Assembly (NCBI GenBank): GCA_009774345.1 | Contig: VSNR01000124.1 | Coordinates: forward strand, 1-12,961 | Origin: Lachnospiraceae bacterium | Lineage (GTDB): Bacteria > Bacillota > Clostridia > Lachnospirales > Lachnospiraceae | DNA: 12,961 nucleotides | Direction of reading: 5' to 3' | Part shown: positions 1 to 7,136 of the stretch, piece after piece | Layout of the letters: every line of letters starts with the position of its first letter | Position numbering within the stretch: the first letter of the stretch is position 1 | Made by a program: the position numbers and the translations under genes | Notes under the pieces: model-generated | Database searches by the model: none | What the model was told of the DNA's origin: nothing | Seen by the model: only the letters and a program-made list of their open reading frames with translations

Positions 1-45
1 TCGGAAAATCAATTCCGATCAACCTTTCTAAGTAGATTATACACG

Positions 46-74
46 GACTGTTTGCAGAGTGCAAGCAGTCTTTT
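46..74 (+). terminator. Intrinsic terminator of a gene left of the window
   Basis: A 10-bp hairpin has left arm GACTGTTTGC (46-55), loop agagt (56-60) and right arm GCAAGCAGTC (61-70). There is one G-T wobble. The run TTTT plus further T/A-rich sequence follows directly (71-80). No T run follows the stem on the minus strand, so the polarity is plus. It would end transcription of a plus-strand gene whose coding part lies before position 1, and it insulates the promoter at 109-137. Confidence 0.72.
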
Positions 75-108
75 AAAATTTCTTACTCTTTCTTTTGTAT
101 TCTTCGGC

Positions 109-137
109 TTGCAATAAAATACCGTATAGGGTATACT
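109..137 (+). promoter_or_regulatory. Sigma-A promoter of the PD-(D/E)XK nuclease gene
   Basis: The -35 box TTGCAA (109-114) is separated by exactly 17 bp from the -10 box TATACT (132-137). This is close to the sigma-A consensus and lies just behind the terminator at 46-74. Transcription would start near 144 and give a leader of about 85 nt before the preferred ATG at 228. A palindromic GTATAC overlaps the -10 box; no regulator can be named. Confidence 0.7.
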
Positions 138-227
138 GGAATTAAACAGAGCGTATGAAAAAATAATCATGTACAATGCAGCGGTGCGCTCGTGCCGGAT
201 TTAGAGGACAGGCAGGAATGGAGAAAA

Positions 228-1133
228 ATGGAAGATACAAAAATACAGTGGCATGCGGCATTTGTGTCGGCAATGGATTTGGAACTGTCACAGAATCGAT
301 CCGATTTGGAATACCATAAGGAATATAACCTGAATACAAAACCATTGGAGGTAGACTTGCTGGTCATCAAAAAGGGTGCCGGTATAGAAATAACAAATGA
401 AATAGGCAAACTGTTCCGCGGGCACAATATCGTGGAATACAAGTCACCAGACGACCACCTGAATATTGACAGCTTCTATAAGGCGGGAGCGTATGCCAGC
501 CTGTACAAGGCTTATGGGAGAACGGTAGACGAGCGCAGGGCAGAGGATATCACGGTTTCATTGGTTCGTGAACGCAAACCATTAGGATTGTTTACGTATT
601 TTAAGAAACATGGCATCACGTATACCAATCCATACAACGGAATTTATCAGGTAACAAATACTGTCTTGTTTCCGACACAGATTATTGTCACGAAAGAATT
701 AAATCCAAAAGAACACGTCTGGCTGAAAGCCCTGTCCGGTCAGATGGAAAAACAGCAGATGCGTGAACTGCTTGAAAAGATAGAGAAACTGGATTTAAAG
801 TTTGACAGGGAGCTTGCAGATTCGGTGTTGCAGGTGAGTGTGAGCGCCAATAAACAGGTAGTGGAAGAGTTGAGAGGGGATGAAAATATGTGTCAGGCAT
901 TATTAGAGATCATGGAACCGGAGATTAATAAAATAAAGGCAGAGGTAATAAAAGAAGTAACAAAAGAAGTAACAAAAGAAGTAACAAAAGAAGTGACAAA
1001 AGAAGTGACAAGGGAAGGAATTAATAATACAATTTTGGCGTTAAGGGAGTGTGGACAGGCAGAGGATACTATAAAACAGATTATCAGCAAGGCATACCAT
1101 ATCTCATTTCAGGAGGCAGAAAATTATCTGTAA
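228..1133 (+). CDS. PD-(D/E)XK nuclease-family protein (Rpn/transposase-like), with KEVT repeats
   Basis: Predicted 301-residue cytosolic protein with no signal peptide or membrane segment. The N-terminal half carries a PD-(D/E)XK-type signature: an acidic residue in EVDLLVI (D43) and E70-x-K72 in NIVEYKS, separated by about 27 residues. This fits the nuclease fold shared by Rpn-like 'putative transposase' proteins that are common in Lachnospiraceae. The C-terminal part is charged and helical, includes five perfect KEVT repeats (242-261), and ends in a helix-rich tail of about 38 residues. I chose ATG 228 because GGAG lies 4 nt and AGGA 10 nt upstream, and because the protein then begins MEDTKIQW. 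A GTG at 192 would add 12 residues. The gene has its own promoter and no partner gene. It is visibly more AT-rich than its neighbours, compatible with transfer but not proof. Substrate and role are unknown. Confidence 0.72.
   Translation: MEDTKIQWHAAFVSAMDLELSQNRSDLEYHKEYNLNTKPLEVDLLVIKKGAGIEITNEIGKLFRGHNIVEYKSPDDHLNIDSFYKAGAYASLYKAYGRTVDERRAEDITVSLVRERKPLGLFTYFKKHGITYTNPYNGIYQVTNTVLFPTQIIVTKELNPKEHVWLKALSGQMEKQQMRELLEKIEKLDLKFDRELADSVLQVSVSANKQVVEELRGDENMCQALLEIMEPEINKIKAEVIKEVTKEVTKEVTKEVTKEVTREGINNTILALRECGQAEDTIKQIISKAYHISFQEAENYL
951..1010 (+). repeat. Five tandem 12-bp repeats encoding KEVT
   Basis: Five consecutive 12-bp units run at 951, 963, 975, 987 and 999. The first three are AAAGAAGTAACA and the last two AAAGAAGTGACA, a silent A-to-G change. 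Because 12 is a multiple of 3, gain or loss of copies keeps the frame and changes only the length of a charged helical linker. A degenerate half-unit (gaggtaata) precedes the array and agggaa follows it. Confidence 0.95.
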
Positions 1134-1238
1134 AAGACATGAGGCTCATGAAAAGGATAGAGATGGATGTATAAGGGAAAATCAGATAGACAGCTTAGCG
1201 TAATTCTGTCTCTCAGTAAACAATTAGGTATGTAGACA

Positions 1239-1275
1239 AATGAAAGGCATATGCTTTCTGCATATGCCTTTCATT
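1239..1275. terminator. Long hairpin between convergent nuclease gene and carB, probable bidirectional terminator
   Basis: Positions 1239-1253 are perfectly complementary to 1261-1275 (core ATGAAAGGCATATG / CATATGCCTTTCAT), and C1254 pairs with G1260. This gives a 16-bp stem with a 5-nt loop. It is the only strong structure in the 205-bp gap between a plus-strand and a minus-strand gene end, which suits a shared terminator. The stem is AT-rich and the T tracts after it are short and interrupted on both strands, so it may instead be a 3'-end stabiliser. The rest of this gap shows nothing else I can support. Confidence 0.6.
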
Positions 1276-1338
1276 CACTCCTTAATCCTGTCAATTTCTG
1301 TGAGATTAATTCCTGAAGCTGTCAGTATGACTTTAAGA

Positions 1339-4300
1339 TTATTCCACGATTTTATCCCGAACTTCGCTGTGGAGCTGTTGTAGGGATTTCACGTCGGCAT
1401 TGCCGTATTTTTGTACATACAGGATGCCTTTTGCGGTGGCTCTTGCCCCGGCGAGGGTGGTCATGTAGGGAATCCTGCCCTTGATCGCCGCCTTTCTGAG
1501 ATAGCTGTCGTCGTGAACGCTGTCTTTGCCGACAGGGGAGTTCACGATCAGGTCGATTCTGCCGTTTGTGATCAGGTCAAGGACATTGGGACGGCCTTCG
1601 TAGAGCTTCTTGACGGGTTCTGCCTCGATGCCTGCCTCAGAGAGTACGTTGTATGTCCCGCCGGTGGCGATAATCTCAAAGCCCGCCTCCTTAAAGAGCT
1701 GTGCGATCTCAACCACTTCGGGCTTATCCTTGCTGTTGACAGAGATCAGGACGGTTCCGCCAAGCGGAAGCTGGGTCTGTGTCGCCTCCTGCGCTTTATA
1801 AAAGGCTTCGCCGTAGTAGGGTGAGAGGCCTAAAACTTCACCGGTCGAGCGCATTTCCGGGCCGAGGACAGGGTCCACCTCCGGGAACATGTTAAATGGG
1901 AATACGGCTTCCTTGACCCCGTAGTATGGAATCTCCTTCTCCTTTAGCATTGGAACCGGAGAGGGGCGCGAGGTAATCTCGGACGTAATAATATCCGTCG
2001 CAAGCGGTACCATGCGAATGTTGCATACCTTGGAGACGAGCGGCACGGTGCGCGACGCGCGCGGGTTGGCTTCCAGCACATAGACCTTGCCCTTTTCGAT
2101 GGCATACTGCATGTTCATCAGGCCCTTGACGTGCATCTCCTCCGCGATTTTCTTGGTATATTCCTTGATGGTTGCCACATTCTCTGCTGAGATATGCACA
2201 GACGGAATAATGCACGCCGAATCGCCGGAGTGGACGCCCGCAAGTTCGATATGCTCCATGACGGCTGGGACAAAAGCATGTGTGCCGTCGCTGATGGCGT
2301 CTGCCTCACACTCAAGTGCATGGTTCAGGAATCGGTCGATCAAAATCGGTCTGTCGGGTGTCACGCCGACAGCAGCATTCATATAGCCTGCCATGCTCTC
2401 ATCGTCATACACGACTTCCATACCGCGACCCCCAAGGACATAAGAGGGGCGGACCATCACAGGATAGCCGATTTTGCCGGCGATGGCGAGCGCTTCCTCG
2501 ACGGTTGTCGCCATGCCTGCTTCTGGCATCGGGATGCCTAATTTATCCATCATGGAGCGGAACAGGTCGCGGTCTTCTGCCAGATCAATGACAGAAGGCG
2601 GTGTGCCAAGGATTTTCACGCCGTTTTTCTCAAGCTCTGAGGCGAGGTTTAACGGTGTCTGACCGCCAAACTGGGCGATCACGCCAAGCGGTTTTTCCTT
2701 ATGATAAATGCTGAGGACATCCTCTAACGTGAGCGGTTCGAAGTAGAGCTTATCCGAGGTGTCGTAGTCGGTTGAGACAGTCTCGGGATTACAGTTGACG
2801 ATGATGGTCTCGAAGCCAAGCTGTTTCAGGGCAAGGGCGGCATGGACGCAGCAGTAGTCAAACTCGATGCCCTGACCGATTCGGTTTGGTCCGCCGCCGA
2901 GAATCATAATCTTTGGCTTGTCGGTATGGACAGGATTCTTGTCCGGCGCGTTGTAGGTAGAGTAGTAGTAAGCGCTGTCGGGCGTGCCGCTGACATGGAC
3001 GCCTTCCCATGCCTCCTCCACGCCAAGCGAAATACGCCTGCTGCGGATGGTTTCCTCTGGAATTTCGAGGAGCTGGCTCAGATACTTGTCGGAAAATCCG
3101 TTTTTCTTGGCAGAAATTAGCGCCTCATCAGAAGGAAGGGCGCCTTTGGACTGCATGAGTGCTTCCTCCTCCTCAACGAGCTCCTGCATCTGTTTGACAA
3201 AATAGTGCTTTACTTTGGTAATGTCAAAGATTTCATCTACTGTGGCGCCCTTGCGCAGCGCCTCATACATGATAAAGTGGCGGTCGCTGGAAGGATGTGC
3301 CAGCATGAGCAGCAGTTCTTCTTTGGATTTGGTGTCATAGTCCTTTGCGTGTCCCAGTCCGTATCTGCCCGTCTCAAGGCTGCGGATTGCTTTCTGGAAA
3401 GCTTCCTTGTAGGTTTTGCCGATGCTCATGACCTCGCCGACGGCACGCATCTGTGTGCCAAGCTTGTCCTCGACGCCCTTGAATTTCTCAAATGCCCAGC
3501 GCGCAAATTTGATCACGATATAGTCGCCGTCGGGCACATAGCGGTCGAGTGTGCCATATTTGCCGCACTCGATTTCTTTCAGCGTCAGCCCGGCAGCCAG
3601 CATCGCGGAGACGAGGGCGATCGGGAAGCCCGTCGCCTTGGAGGCGAGGGCGGAGGAGCGGGAGGTTCTGGGGTTGATCTCGATCACGACAATGCGGTCT
3701 GTGACAGGATCGTGGGCAAACTGTACATTGGTGCCGCCGATGACCTTGACGGAGTCTACGATGCGGTAAGCCTGCTCTTGCAGCCGTTTTTGCAGCTCCT
3801 CGGAGATCGTAAGCATGGGGGCGGAGCAGAAGGAATCGCCGGTGTGCGTGCCCAGCGGGTCAATATTTTCGATAAAGCAGACCGTGATCATGTTTCCCTC
3901 TGCGTCGCGCACGATTTCCAGCTCTAATTCTTCCCAGCCCAGAATGGACTCTTCCACGAGTACCTGACCGACCAGACTTGCCTGTAAGCCGCGCGCGCAG
4001 ACGGTCTTTAATTCTTCTTTGTTGTATACCAGTCCGCCGCCTGCACCGCCCATGGTGTAGGCGGGGCGCAGCACGACAGGATATCCGAGCCTGTCCGCGA
4101 TGGCGAGCGCTTCCTCGACACTGTATGAAACCTCGCTTCTGGCCATCTCAACACCGATGGCATCCATCGACTTTTTGAACTCGATGCGGTCTTCGCCGCG
4201 CTCGATGGCATCGACCTGCACGCCGATTACCTGCACATGATATTTGTCCAAGATGCCTTTTTTGGCAAGCTCTGAACACAAGTTTAGCCCGGACTGGCCG

Positions 4301-4572
4301 CCGAGATTGGGCAGGAGCGCGTCGGGGCGTTCCTTGGCGATGATCTGTTCCAGACGGTGCACATTTAAGGGTTCAATGTAGGTCACATCTGCAATTTCAG
4401 GGTCTGTCATGATGGTTGCAGGATTTGAGTTTACCAGAACGATCTCATATCCAAGCTTGCGCAGCGCCTTGCATGCCTGTGTTCCAGAGTAGTCAAACTC
4501 ACATGCCTGCCCGATAATGATCGGACCGGAGCCGATGATCAGAACTTTGTTGATATCATTTCTTTTTGGCAT
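1339..4572 (-). CDS. carB: Carbamoyl-phosphate synthase large subunit
   Basis: This 1077-residue enzyme makes carbamoyl phosphate from bicarbonate, ammonia (normally delivered by CarA from glutamine) and two ATP, for pyrimidine and arginine synthesis. The classic duplicated architecture is complete. The first half has ATP-grasp motifs RPAYTMGGAGGG (169-180) and EINPRTSRSSALASKATG (298-315). An oligomerisation region spans about 425-545. The second half opens with GGGPNRIGQGIEFDY (559-573), followed by RPSYVLGGRGMEVV (708-721) and EANPRASRTVPLVSK (834-848). A C-terminal MGS-like allosteric domain covers about 940-1077, with TGGT at 970-973. In the second half the usual SKATG-like segment reads SKVCNIRM. 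The start has GGAG 6 nt upstream (4579-4582). It lies 23 nt after iorB, so it is probably cotranscribed with iorAB. No carA is in the window. Confidence 0.97.
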   Translation of the reverse strand: MPKRNDINKVLIIGSGPIIIGQACEFDYSGTQACKALRKLGYEIVLVNSNPATIMTDPEIADVTYIEPLNVHRLEQIIAKERPDALLPNLGGQSGLNLCSELAKKGILDKYHVQVIGVQVDAIERGEDRIEFKKSMDAIGVEMARSEVSYSVEEALAIADRLGYPVVLRPAYTMGGAGGGLVYNKEELKTVCARGLQASLVGQVLVEESILGWEELELEIVRDAEGNMITVCFIENIDPLGTHTGDSFCSAPMLTISEELQKRLQEQAYRIVDSVKVIGGTNVQFAHDPVTDRIVVIEINPRTSRSSALASKATGFPIALVSAMLAAGLTLKEIECGKYGTLDRYVPDGDYIVIKFARWAFEKFKGVEDKLGTQMRAVGEVMSIGKTYKEAFQKAIRSLETGRYGLGHAKDYDTKSKEELLLMLAHPSSDRHFIMYEALRKGATVDEIFDITKVKHYFVKQMQELVEEEEALMQSKGALPSDEALISAKKNGFSDKYLSQLLEIPEETIRSRRISLGVEEAWEGVHVSGTPDSAYYYSTYNAPDKNPVHTDKPKIMILGGGPNRIGQGIEFDYCCVHAALALKQLGFETIIVNCNPETVSTDYDTSDKLYFEPLTLEDVLSIYHKEKPLGVIAQFGGQTPLNLASELEKNGVKILGTPPSVIDLAEDRDLFRSMMDKLGIPMPEAGMATTVEEALAIAGKIGYPVMVRPSYVLGGRGMEVVYDDESMAGYMNAAVGVTPDRPILIDRFLNHALECEADAISDGTHAFVPAVMEHIELAGVHSGDSACIIPSVHISAENVATIKEYTKKIAEEMHVKGLMNMQYAIEKGKVYVLEANPRASRTVPLVSKVCNIRMVPLATDIITSEITSRPSPVPMLKEKEIPYYGVKEAVFPFNMFPEVDPVLGPEMRSTGEVLGLSPYYGEAFYKAQEATQTQLPLGGTVLISVNSKDKPEVVEIAQLFKEAGFEIIATGGTYNVLSEAGIEAEPVKKLYEGRPNVLDLITNGRIDLIVNSPVGKDSVHDDSYLRKAAIKGRIPYMTTLAGARATAKGILYVQKYGNADVKSLQQLHSEVRDKIVE

Positions 4573-4595
4573 AGTTTTCTCCTTTATTTTCTGTT

Positions 4596-5168
4596 TTATA
4601 CGAGTGCATATCCGGCTTCAAAGGCGGCCTTGTTGAGCTCGATGGTTTTGGGCGGAACGGTGTTCTCTATGACCTCAAGCCACTGGTTTTTGTCGAAGTC
4701 CATGCGCTTTGCGGCAACGCCGATGATAATCGTGTTAAAAATCTTGGCATTTCCGAGCTTCTTTGCCTCTGCCATCGCATCGACAGCGACGACATTGTGT
4801 TCTTTTTTTAGATTTTCAATGATATTTTCTGGATACTGTGCGGCGCCTGTCACGACGGTGATGGGGTCAATCCGCTGGTCGTTGACGATGATGACGCCGT
4901 CTTTTTTGAGAAAATGGGCGTAGCGCAGCGCCTCAAGGCGCTCGAATGCGATCAGTACATCCGCCTGTCCCTCCTCCACGATGGGTTCTGCCACAGTGTC
5001 ACCGTAGCGGACAAAGGTGACAACGCTTCCGCCGCGCTGCGCCATGCCGTGTACCTCAGAGAGCTTGACATCGTAGCCTGCCTTGGTGATGATGCCGCCA
5101 AGAATGCGGCTTGTGAGCAGTGTGCCCTGACCGCCTACGCCGACGATCATAATATTCTTTGTAGTCAT
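4596..5168 (-). CDS. iorB: Indolepyruvate:ferredoxin oxidoreductase, beta subunit
   Basis: This 190-residue subunit belongs to the pyruvate/2-oxoacid oxidoreductase gamma-domain family and partners IorA. The N-terminal glycine-rich GVGGQG (10-15) and the downstream HGMAQRGGSV (40-49) are hallmark motifs of IorB-type subunits. With IorA it interconverts aryl-2-oxoacids and aryl-acyl-CoA, coupled to ferredoxin. The start was set at ATG 5168 because a perfect AAGGAGG lies 5 nt upstream; an in-frame ATG at 5207 would add 13 unrelated residues and overlap iorA. The gap from the iorA stop is 13 nt and the gap to carB 23 nt, so the three genes form one transcription unit. The full family length appears present, and the protein has no Fe-S motif of its own. 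Confidence 0.95.
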   Translation of the reverse strand: MTTKNIMIVGVGGQGTLLTSRILGGIITKAGYDVKLSEVHGMAQRGGSVVTFVRYGDTVAEPIVEEGQADVLIAFERLEALRYAHFLKKDGVIIVNDQRIDPITVVTGAAQYPENIIENLKKEHNVVAVDAMAEAKKLGNAKIFNTIIIGVAAKRMDFDKNQWLEVIENTVPPKTIELNKAAFEAGYALV

Positions 5169-5173
5169 AAAAA

Positions 5174-5180
5174 CCTCCTT
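5174..5180 (-). promoter_or_regulatory. Ribosome binding site that fixes the iorB start
   Basis: The minus strand reads AAGGAGG, a full anti-16S match, 5 nt before ATG 5168. It lies in the 13-nt gap after the iorA stop codon. This decides in favour of the 190-residue IorB over the in-frame upstream ATG at 5207, which would start inside iorA. Confidence 0.85.
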
Positions 5181-5181
5181 C

Positions 5182-6918
5182 TTATTCCACGCGTTCGATG
5201 GCGTCAAATTTGCAGCGTTTCATGCACAGACCACAGCCGTTGCACATGGTGTCGTCGATCTTGACGGTTCCGTCCTCGTTCTGTGTGAGGGCAGGGCATC
5301 CCGGGATGAGGCACATGCCGCATTTTTTACATTTTTCCGGGATTGCGATGCACTTTGCTTTGGTTGCCTGTGACTTTAGGAGTGCACAGGGTGCGCATAC
5401 AATCAATACGGACACTTCGTCGCGGGCAACTTCCCGCTTGACAAGCGTCTCGAGCGCTTCGATGTCAAAGGCATCCACTTCATACACATGTTCTACGCCG
5501 ATGGCTTTACATAAGTTGTACAGGCTGATTGCCTTGGTCTCTTTACCGTTTAGCATCTTTCCAGTTGCGGCGTGGTCCTGATGGCCGGTCATGCCTGTGG
5601 TGGAATTGTCGAGGATCAGCACGGTGCCTGTCGATTGATTGTAAACCATGTTCATCAGTGAATTGACGCCCGTGTGCAGGAAGGTGGAGTCTCCAATCAG
5701 CGCAACCCAGTTCTTGATATAATCCTTTCCCTTTGCTTTCTCCATGCCGTGCAGGGTGGAGATGGACGCACCCATGCATACCGTCGTGTCAATGACATTC
5801 AGCGGGGGAACAGCACCGAGGGTATAACAGCCGATGTCGCCTGCGCCGTGGATGCCGAGCTTTTTCAGGACGGAGAAGGTGCTGCGGTGCGGGCAGCCGG
5901 GGCAGAGGATTGGCGGGCGCGCCGGAACCTGTGCGGGGGCAGCAGTCTCAAGCTTCATGCCAAGGACACGCTCACGGATCATGTTGGCGCTGTACTCGCC
6001 CTGAAGGGTGAAGCATTCTTTGCCGATACAGTCGATACCCCATGATTTGACCTGCTCTTCGATCAGCGGTTCGAGTTCTTCAAAAATATAGAGCTTGTCT
6101 ACTTTCGAGGCAAATTCTTCAATTAATTTTCTGGGCAGCGGATGCACAAGGCCGAGTTTGAGCACGCTGGCATTGGGCATTGCCTCCGCGACATATGTAT
6201 AAGGAATGCCGCTGGTGATAAATCCGATGGCAGTATCCTTGTAGATTGCCTTGTTGATCGCAAAGTCACAGGCGTCCTCCGCCATCTGTTTCAGACGGTT
6301 CTCCACATGAACGTGACGTCCCTTTGCGTTGACTGGCATCATGACATTCTTGGCAGCGCACCGCTCATAGGGCTTATCAGGAATTTCCTGACGCGGCTCG
6401 AGGGTGACAGGTCCCTGTGAGTGGGCAAGCCGGGTGGTGGTGCGAATCATAACAGGTGTATCGTATTTTTCGCTGTACTCAAACGCGAGTTTGGTGAAAT
6501 CCTTGGCTTCCTGTGAATCGGAGGGTTCGAGCACGGGCATCTGTGCGACACGCGCCACACAGCGGGAGTCCTGCTCATTCTGAGAGGAGTACAAACCGGG
6601 GTCATCTGCCGCTGCGAGGACCAGACCGCCGTTTGCACCGATATAGGACACGGTGTACAGAGGGTCGCTTGCCACGTTGACACCGACCATTTTCATAGAT
6701 GCCATCGCGCGCGCACCGCTGATGGATGCACCGATGGCAACCTCCATGGCAACTTTCTCATTCGGAGCCCACTCTGCGTAGATTTCCGGGTACTTTACGA
6801 TATTTTCACTGATTTCGGTGCTGGGTGTGCCGGGGTATGCACTGGATACCTTGACGCCGGCTTCGTAAGCACCGCGGGCAATCGCTTCATTGCCCAGCAT
6901 GATTTTGGTTTCGCTCAT
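5182..6918 (-). CDS. iorA: Indolepyruvate:ferredoxin oxidoreductase, alpha subunit
   Basis: This 578-residue catalytic subunit is thiamine-diphosphate dependent. The family converts indolepyruvate and other arylpyruvates plus CoA to aryl-acetyl-CoA, CO2 and reduced ferredoxin, or runs in reverse. The N-terminal oxidoreductase domain shows YPGTPSTE (28-35). The TPP domain begins near CPGCPHR (339-345) and includes GDST (409-412) and the family motif LDNSTTGMTGHQ (436-447). A C-terminal 2x[4Fe-4S] ferredoxin domain uses C530, C533, C536, C541 and C559, C562, C565, C569. The first cluster motif has the CX2CX2CX4CP spacing typical of IorA. The second has CX2CX2CX3C followed by Lys where Pro is common. 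AAAGGA lies 8 nt before the ATG. The gene is first in the iorA-iorB-carB operon and is transcribed divergently from an acyl-CoA synthetase. Confidence 0.97.
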   Translation of the reverse strand: MSETKIMLGNEAIARGAYEAGVKVSSAYPGTPSTEISENIVKYPEIYAEWAPNEKVAMEVAIGASISGARAMASMKMVGVNVASDPLYTVSYIGANGGLVLAAADDPGLYSSQNEQDSRCVARVAQMPVLEPSDSQEAKDFTKLAFEYSEKYDTPVMIRTTTRLAHSQGPVTLEPRQEIPDKPYERCAAKNVMMPVNAKGRHVHVENRLKQMAEDACDFAINKAIYKDTAIGFITSGIPYTYVAEAMPNASVLKLGLVHPLPRKLIEEFASKVDKLYIFEELEPLIEEQVKSWGIDCIGKECFTLQGEYSANMIRERVLGMKLETAAPAQVPARPPILCPGCPHRSTFSVLKKLGIHGAGDIGCYTLGAVPPLNVIDTTVCMGASISTLHGMEKAKGKDYIKNWVALIGDSTFLHTGVNSLMNMVYNQSTGTVLILDNSTTGMTGHQDHAATGKMLNGKETKAISLYNLCKAIGVEHVYEVDAFDIEALETLVKREVARDEVSVLIVCAPCALLKSQATKAKCIAIPEKCKKCGMCLIPGCPALTQNEDGTVKIDDTMCNGCGLCMKRCKFDAIERVE

Positions 6919-6942
6919 TTGTTGATTCCTTTCTTTTCATAG

Positions 6943-6954
6943 TATAATATTATA
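6943..6954. promoter_or_regulatory. Perfect palindrome in the iorA leader
   Basis: TATAATATTATA is a perfect 12-bp palindrome. It lies between the predicted iorA transcription start (about 6966) and the ribosome binding site, where a bound repressor would block elongation. It is AT-only, so it could easily be chance. No regulator family can be assigned. Confidence 0.3.
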
Positions 6955-6972
6955 GTCAACACACTAATAACT

Positions 6973-7001
6973 ATGATAGTGAAAAAATGAAGTTCCGTCA
7001 A
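6973..7001 (-). promoter_or_regulatory. Sigma-A promoter of the iorA-iorB-carB operon
   Basis: On the minus strand, -35 TTGACG (7001-6996) and -10 TATCAT (6978-6973) are separated by exactly 17 bp. Transcription would start near 6966, giving a leader of about 48 nt before ATG 6918. The -10 box lies inside the palindrome ACTAT-G-ATAGT (6970-6980), and ATTTTGCAAAAT (7005-7016) abuts the -35 box. Either could be an operator. Confidence 0.7.
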
Positions 7002-7004
7002 TTT

Positions 7005-7016
7005 ATTTTGCAAAAT
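7005..7016. promoter_or_regulatory. Perfect palindrome between the two divergent promoters
   Basis: ATTTTGCAAAAT is a perfect 12-bp palindrome directly upstream of the iorA -35 box and about 36 bp upstream of the acyl-CoA synthetase -35 box. That is a position from which one regulator could act on both transcripts. The regulator is unknown and the short AT-rich dyad may be chance. Confidence 0.35.
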
Positions 7017-7051
7017 TTACAAAAACTTCTGGAATGAGTTCAAAAATAGGG

Positions 7052-7080
7052 TTTACTTCGATACTTTAAAGTGGCATAAT
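7052..7080 (+). promoter_or_regulatory. Extended -10 sigma-A promoter of the acyl-CoA synthetase
   Basis: The -35 box TTTACT (7052-7057) and -10 box CATAAT (7075-7080) have a 17-bp spacer. TGG before the -10 box supplies an extended -10 TGn element. The spacer holds a perfect palindrome ACTTTAAAGT (7063-7072), a placement typical of repressor sites. Transcription would start near 7087 and give a leader of about 50 nt. Confidence 0.65.
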
Positions 7081-7136
7081 GTGTATGAGGCTGCGGCTGG
7101 CGCAATTAGAATAAAAATAGAAAAAGGAGAACGAAA

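Noticed and set aside
1..18. Inverted repeat TCGGAA / TTCCGA at the left edge
   Set aside because: It has only 6-bp arms, no T run follows, and it is cut by the window edge, so no function can be assigned.
192..227. GTG start giving a 12-residue longer nuclease protein
   Set aside because: ATG 228 has GGAG and AGGA upstream, and the protein beginning MEDTKIQW looks like the family start. The extra residues add no recognisable feature.
893..1090. Minus-strand open frame with SFVT repeats
   Set aside because: It is the reverse reading of the KEVT repeat array. The plus-strand frame has the promoter, the nuclease motifs and the start signals.
1188..1211. Inverted repeat AGACAG / CTGTCT after the nuclease gene
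   Set aside because: Six-bp arms with a 12-nt loop and no T tract are too weak to call next to the much stronger hairpin at 1239-1275.
1223..1277. Tiny minus-strand open frame (16 codons) after an AAGGAG, within the long hairpin
   Set aside because: The coding content is just the hairpin arms, and the spacing to the ATG is too short. The structure explains the sequence better.
3205..3927. Long plus-strand open frame opposite carB (240 codons)
   Set aside because: It is antisense to a fully conserved part of carB and has no ribosome binding site or recognisable domain. Such open frames arise from codon bias of the real gene.
5169..5207. Upstream in-frame ATG for iorB at 5207
   Set aside because: It would overlap iorA, and the perfect AAGGAGG 5 nt before ATG 5168 marks the true start.
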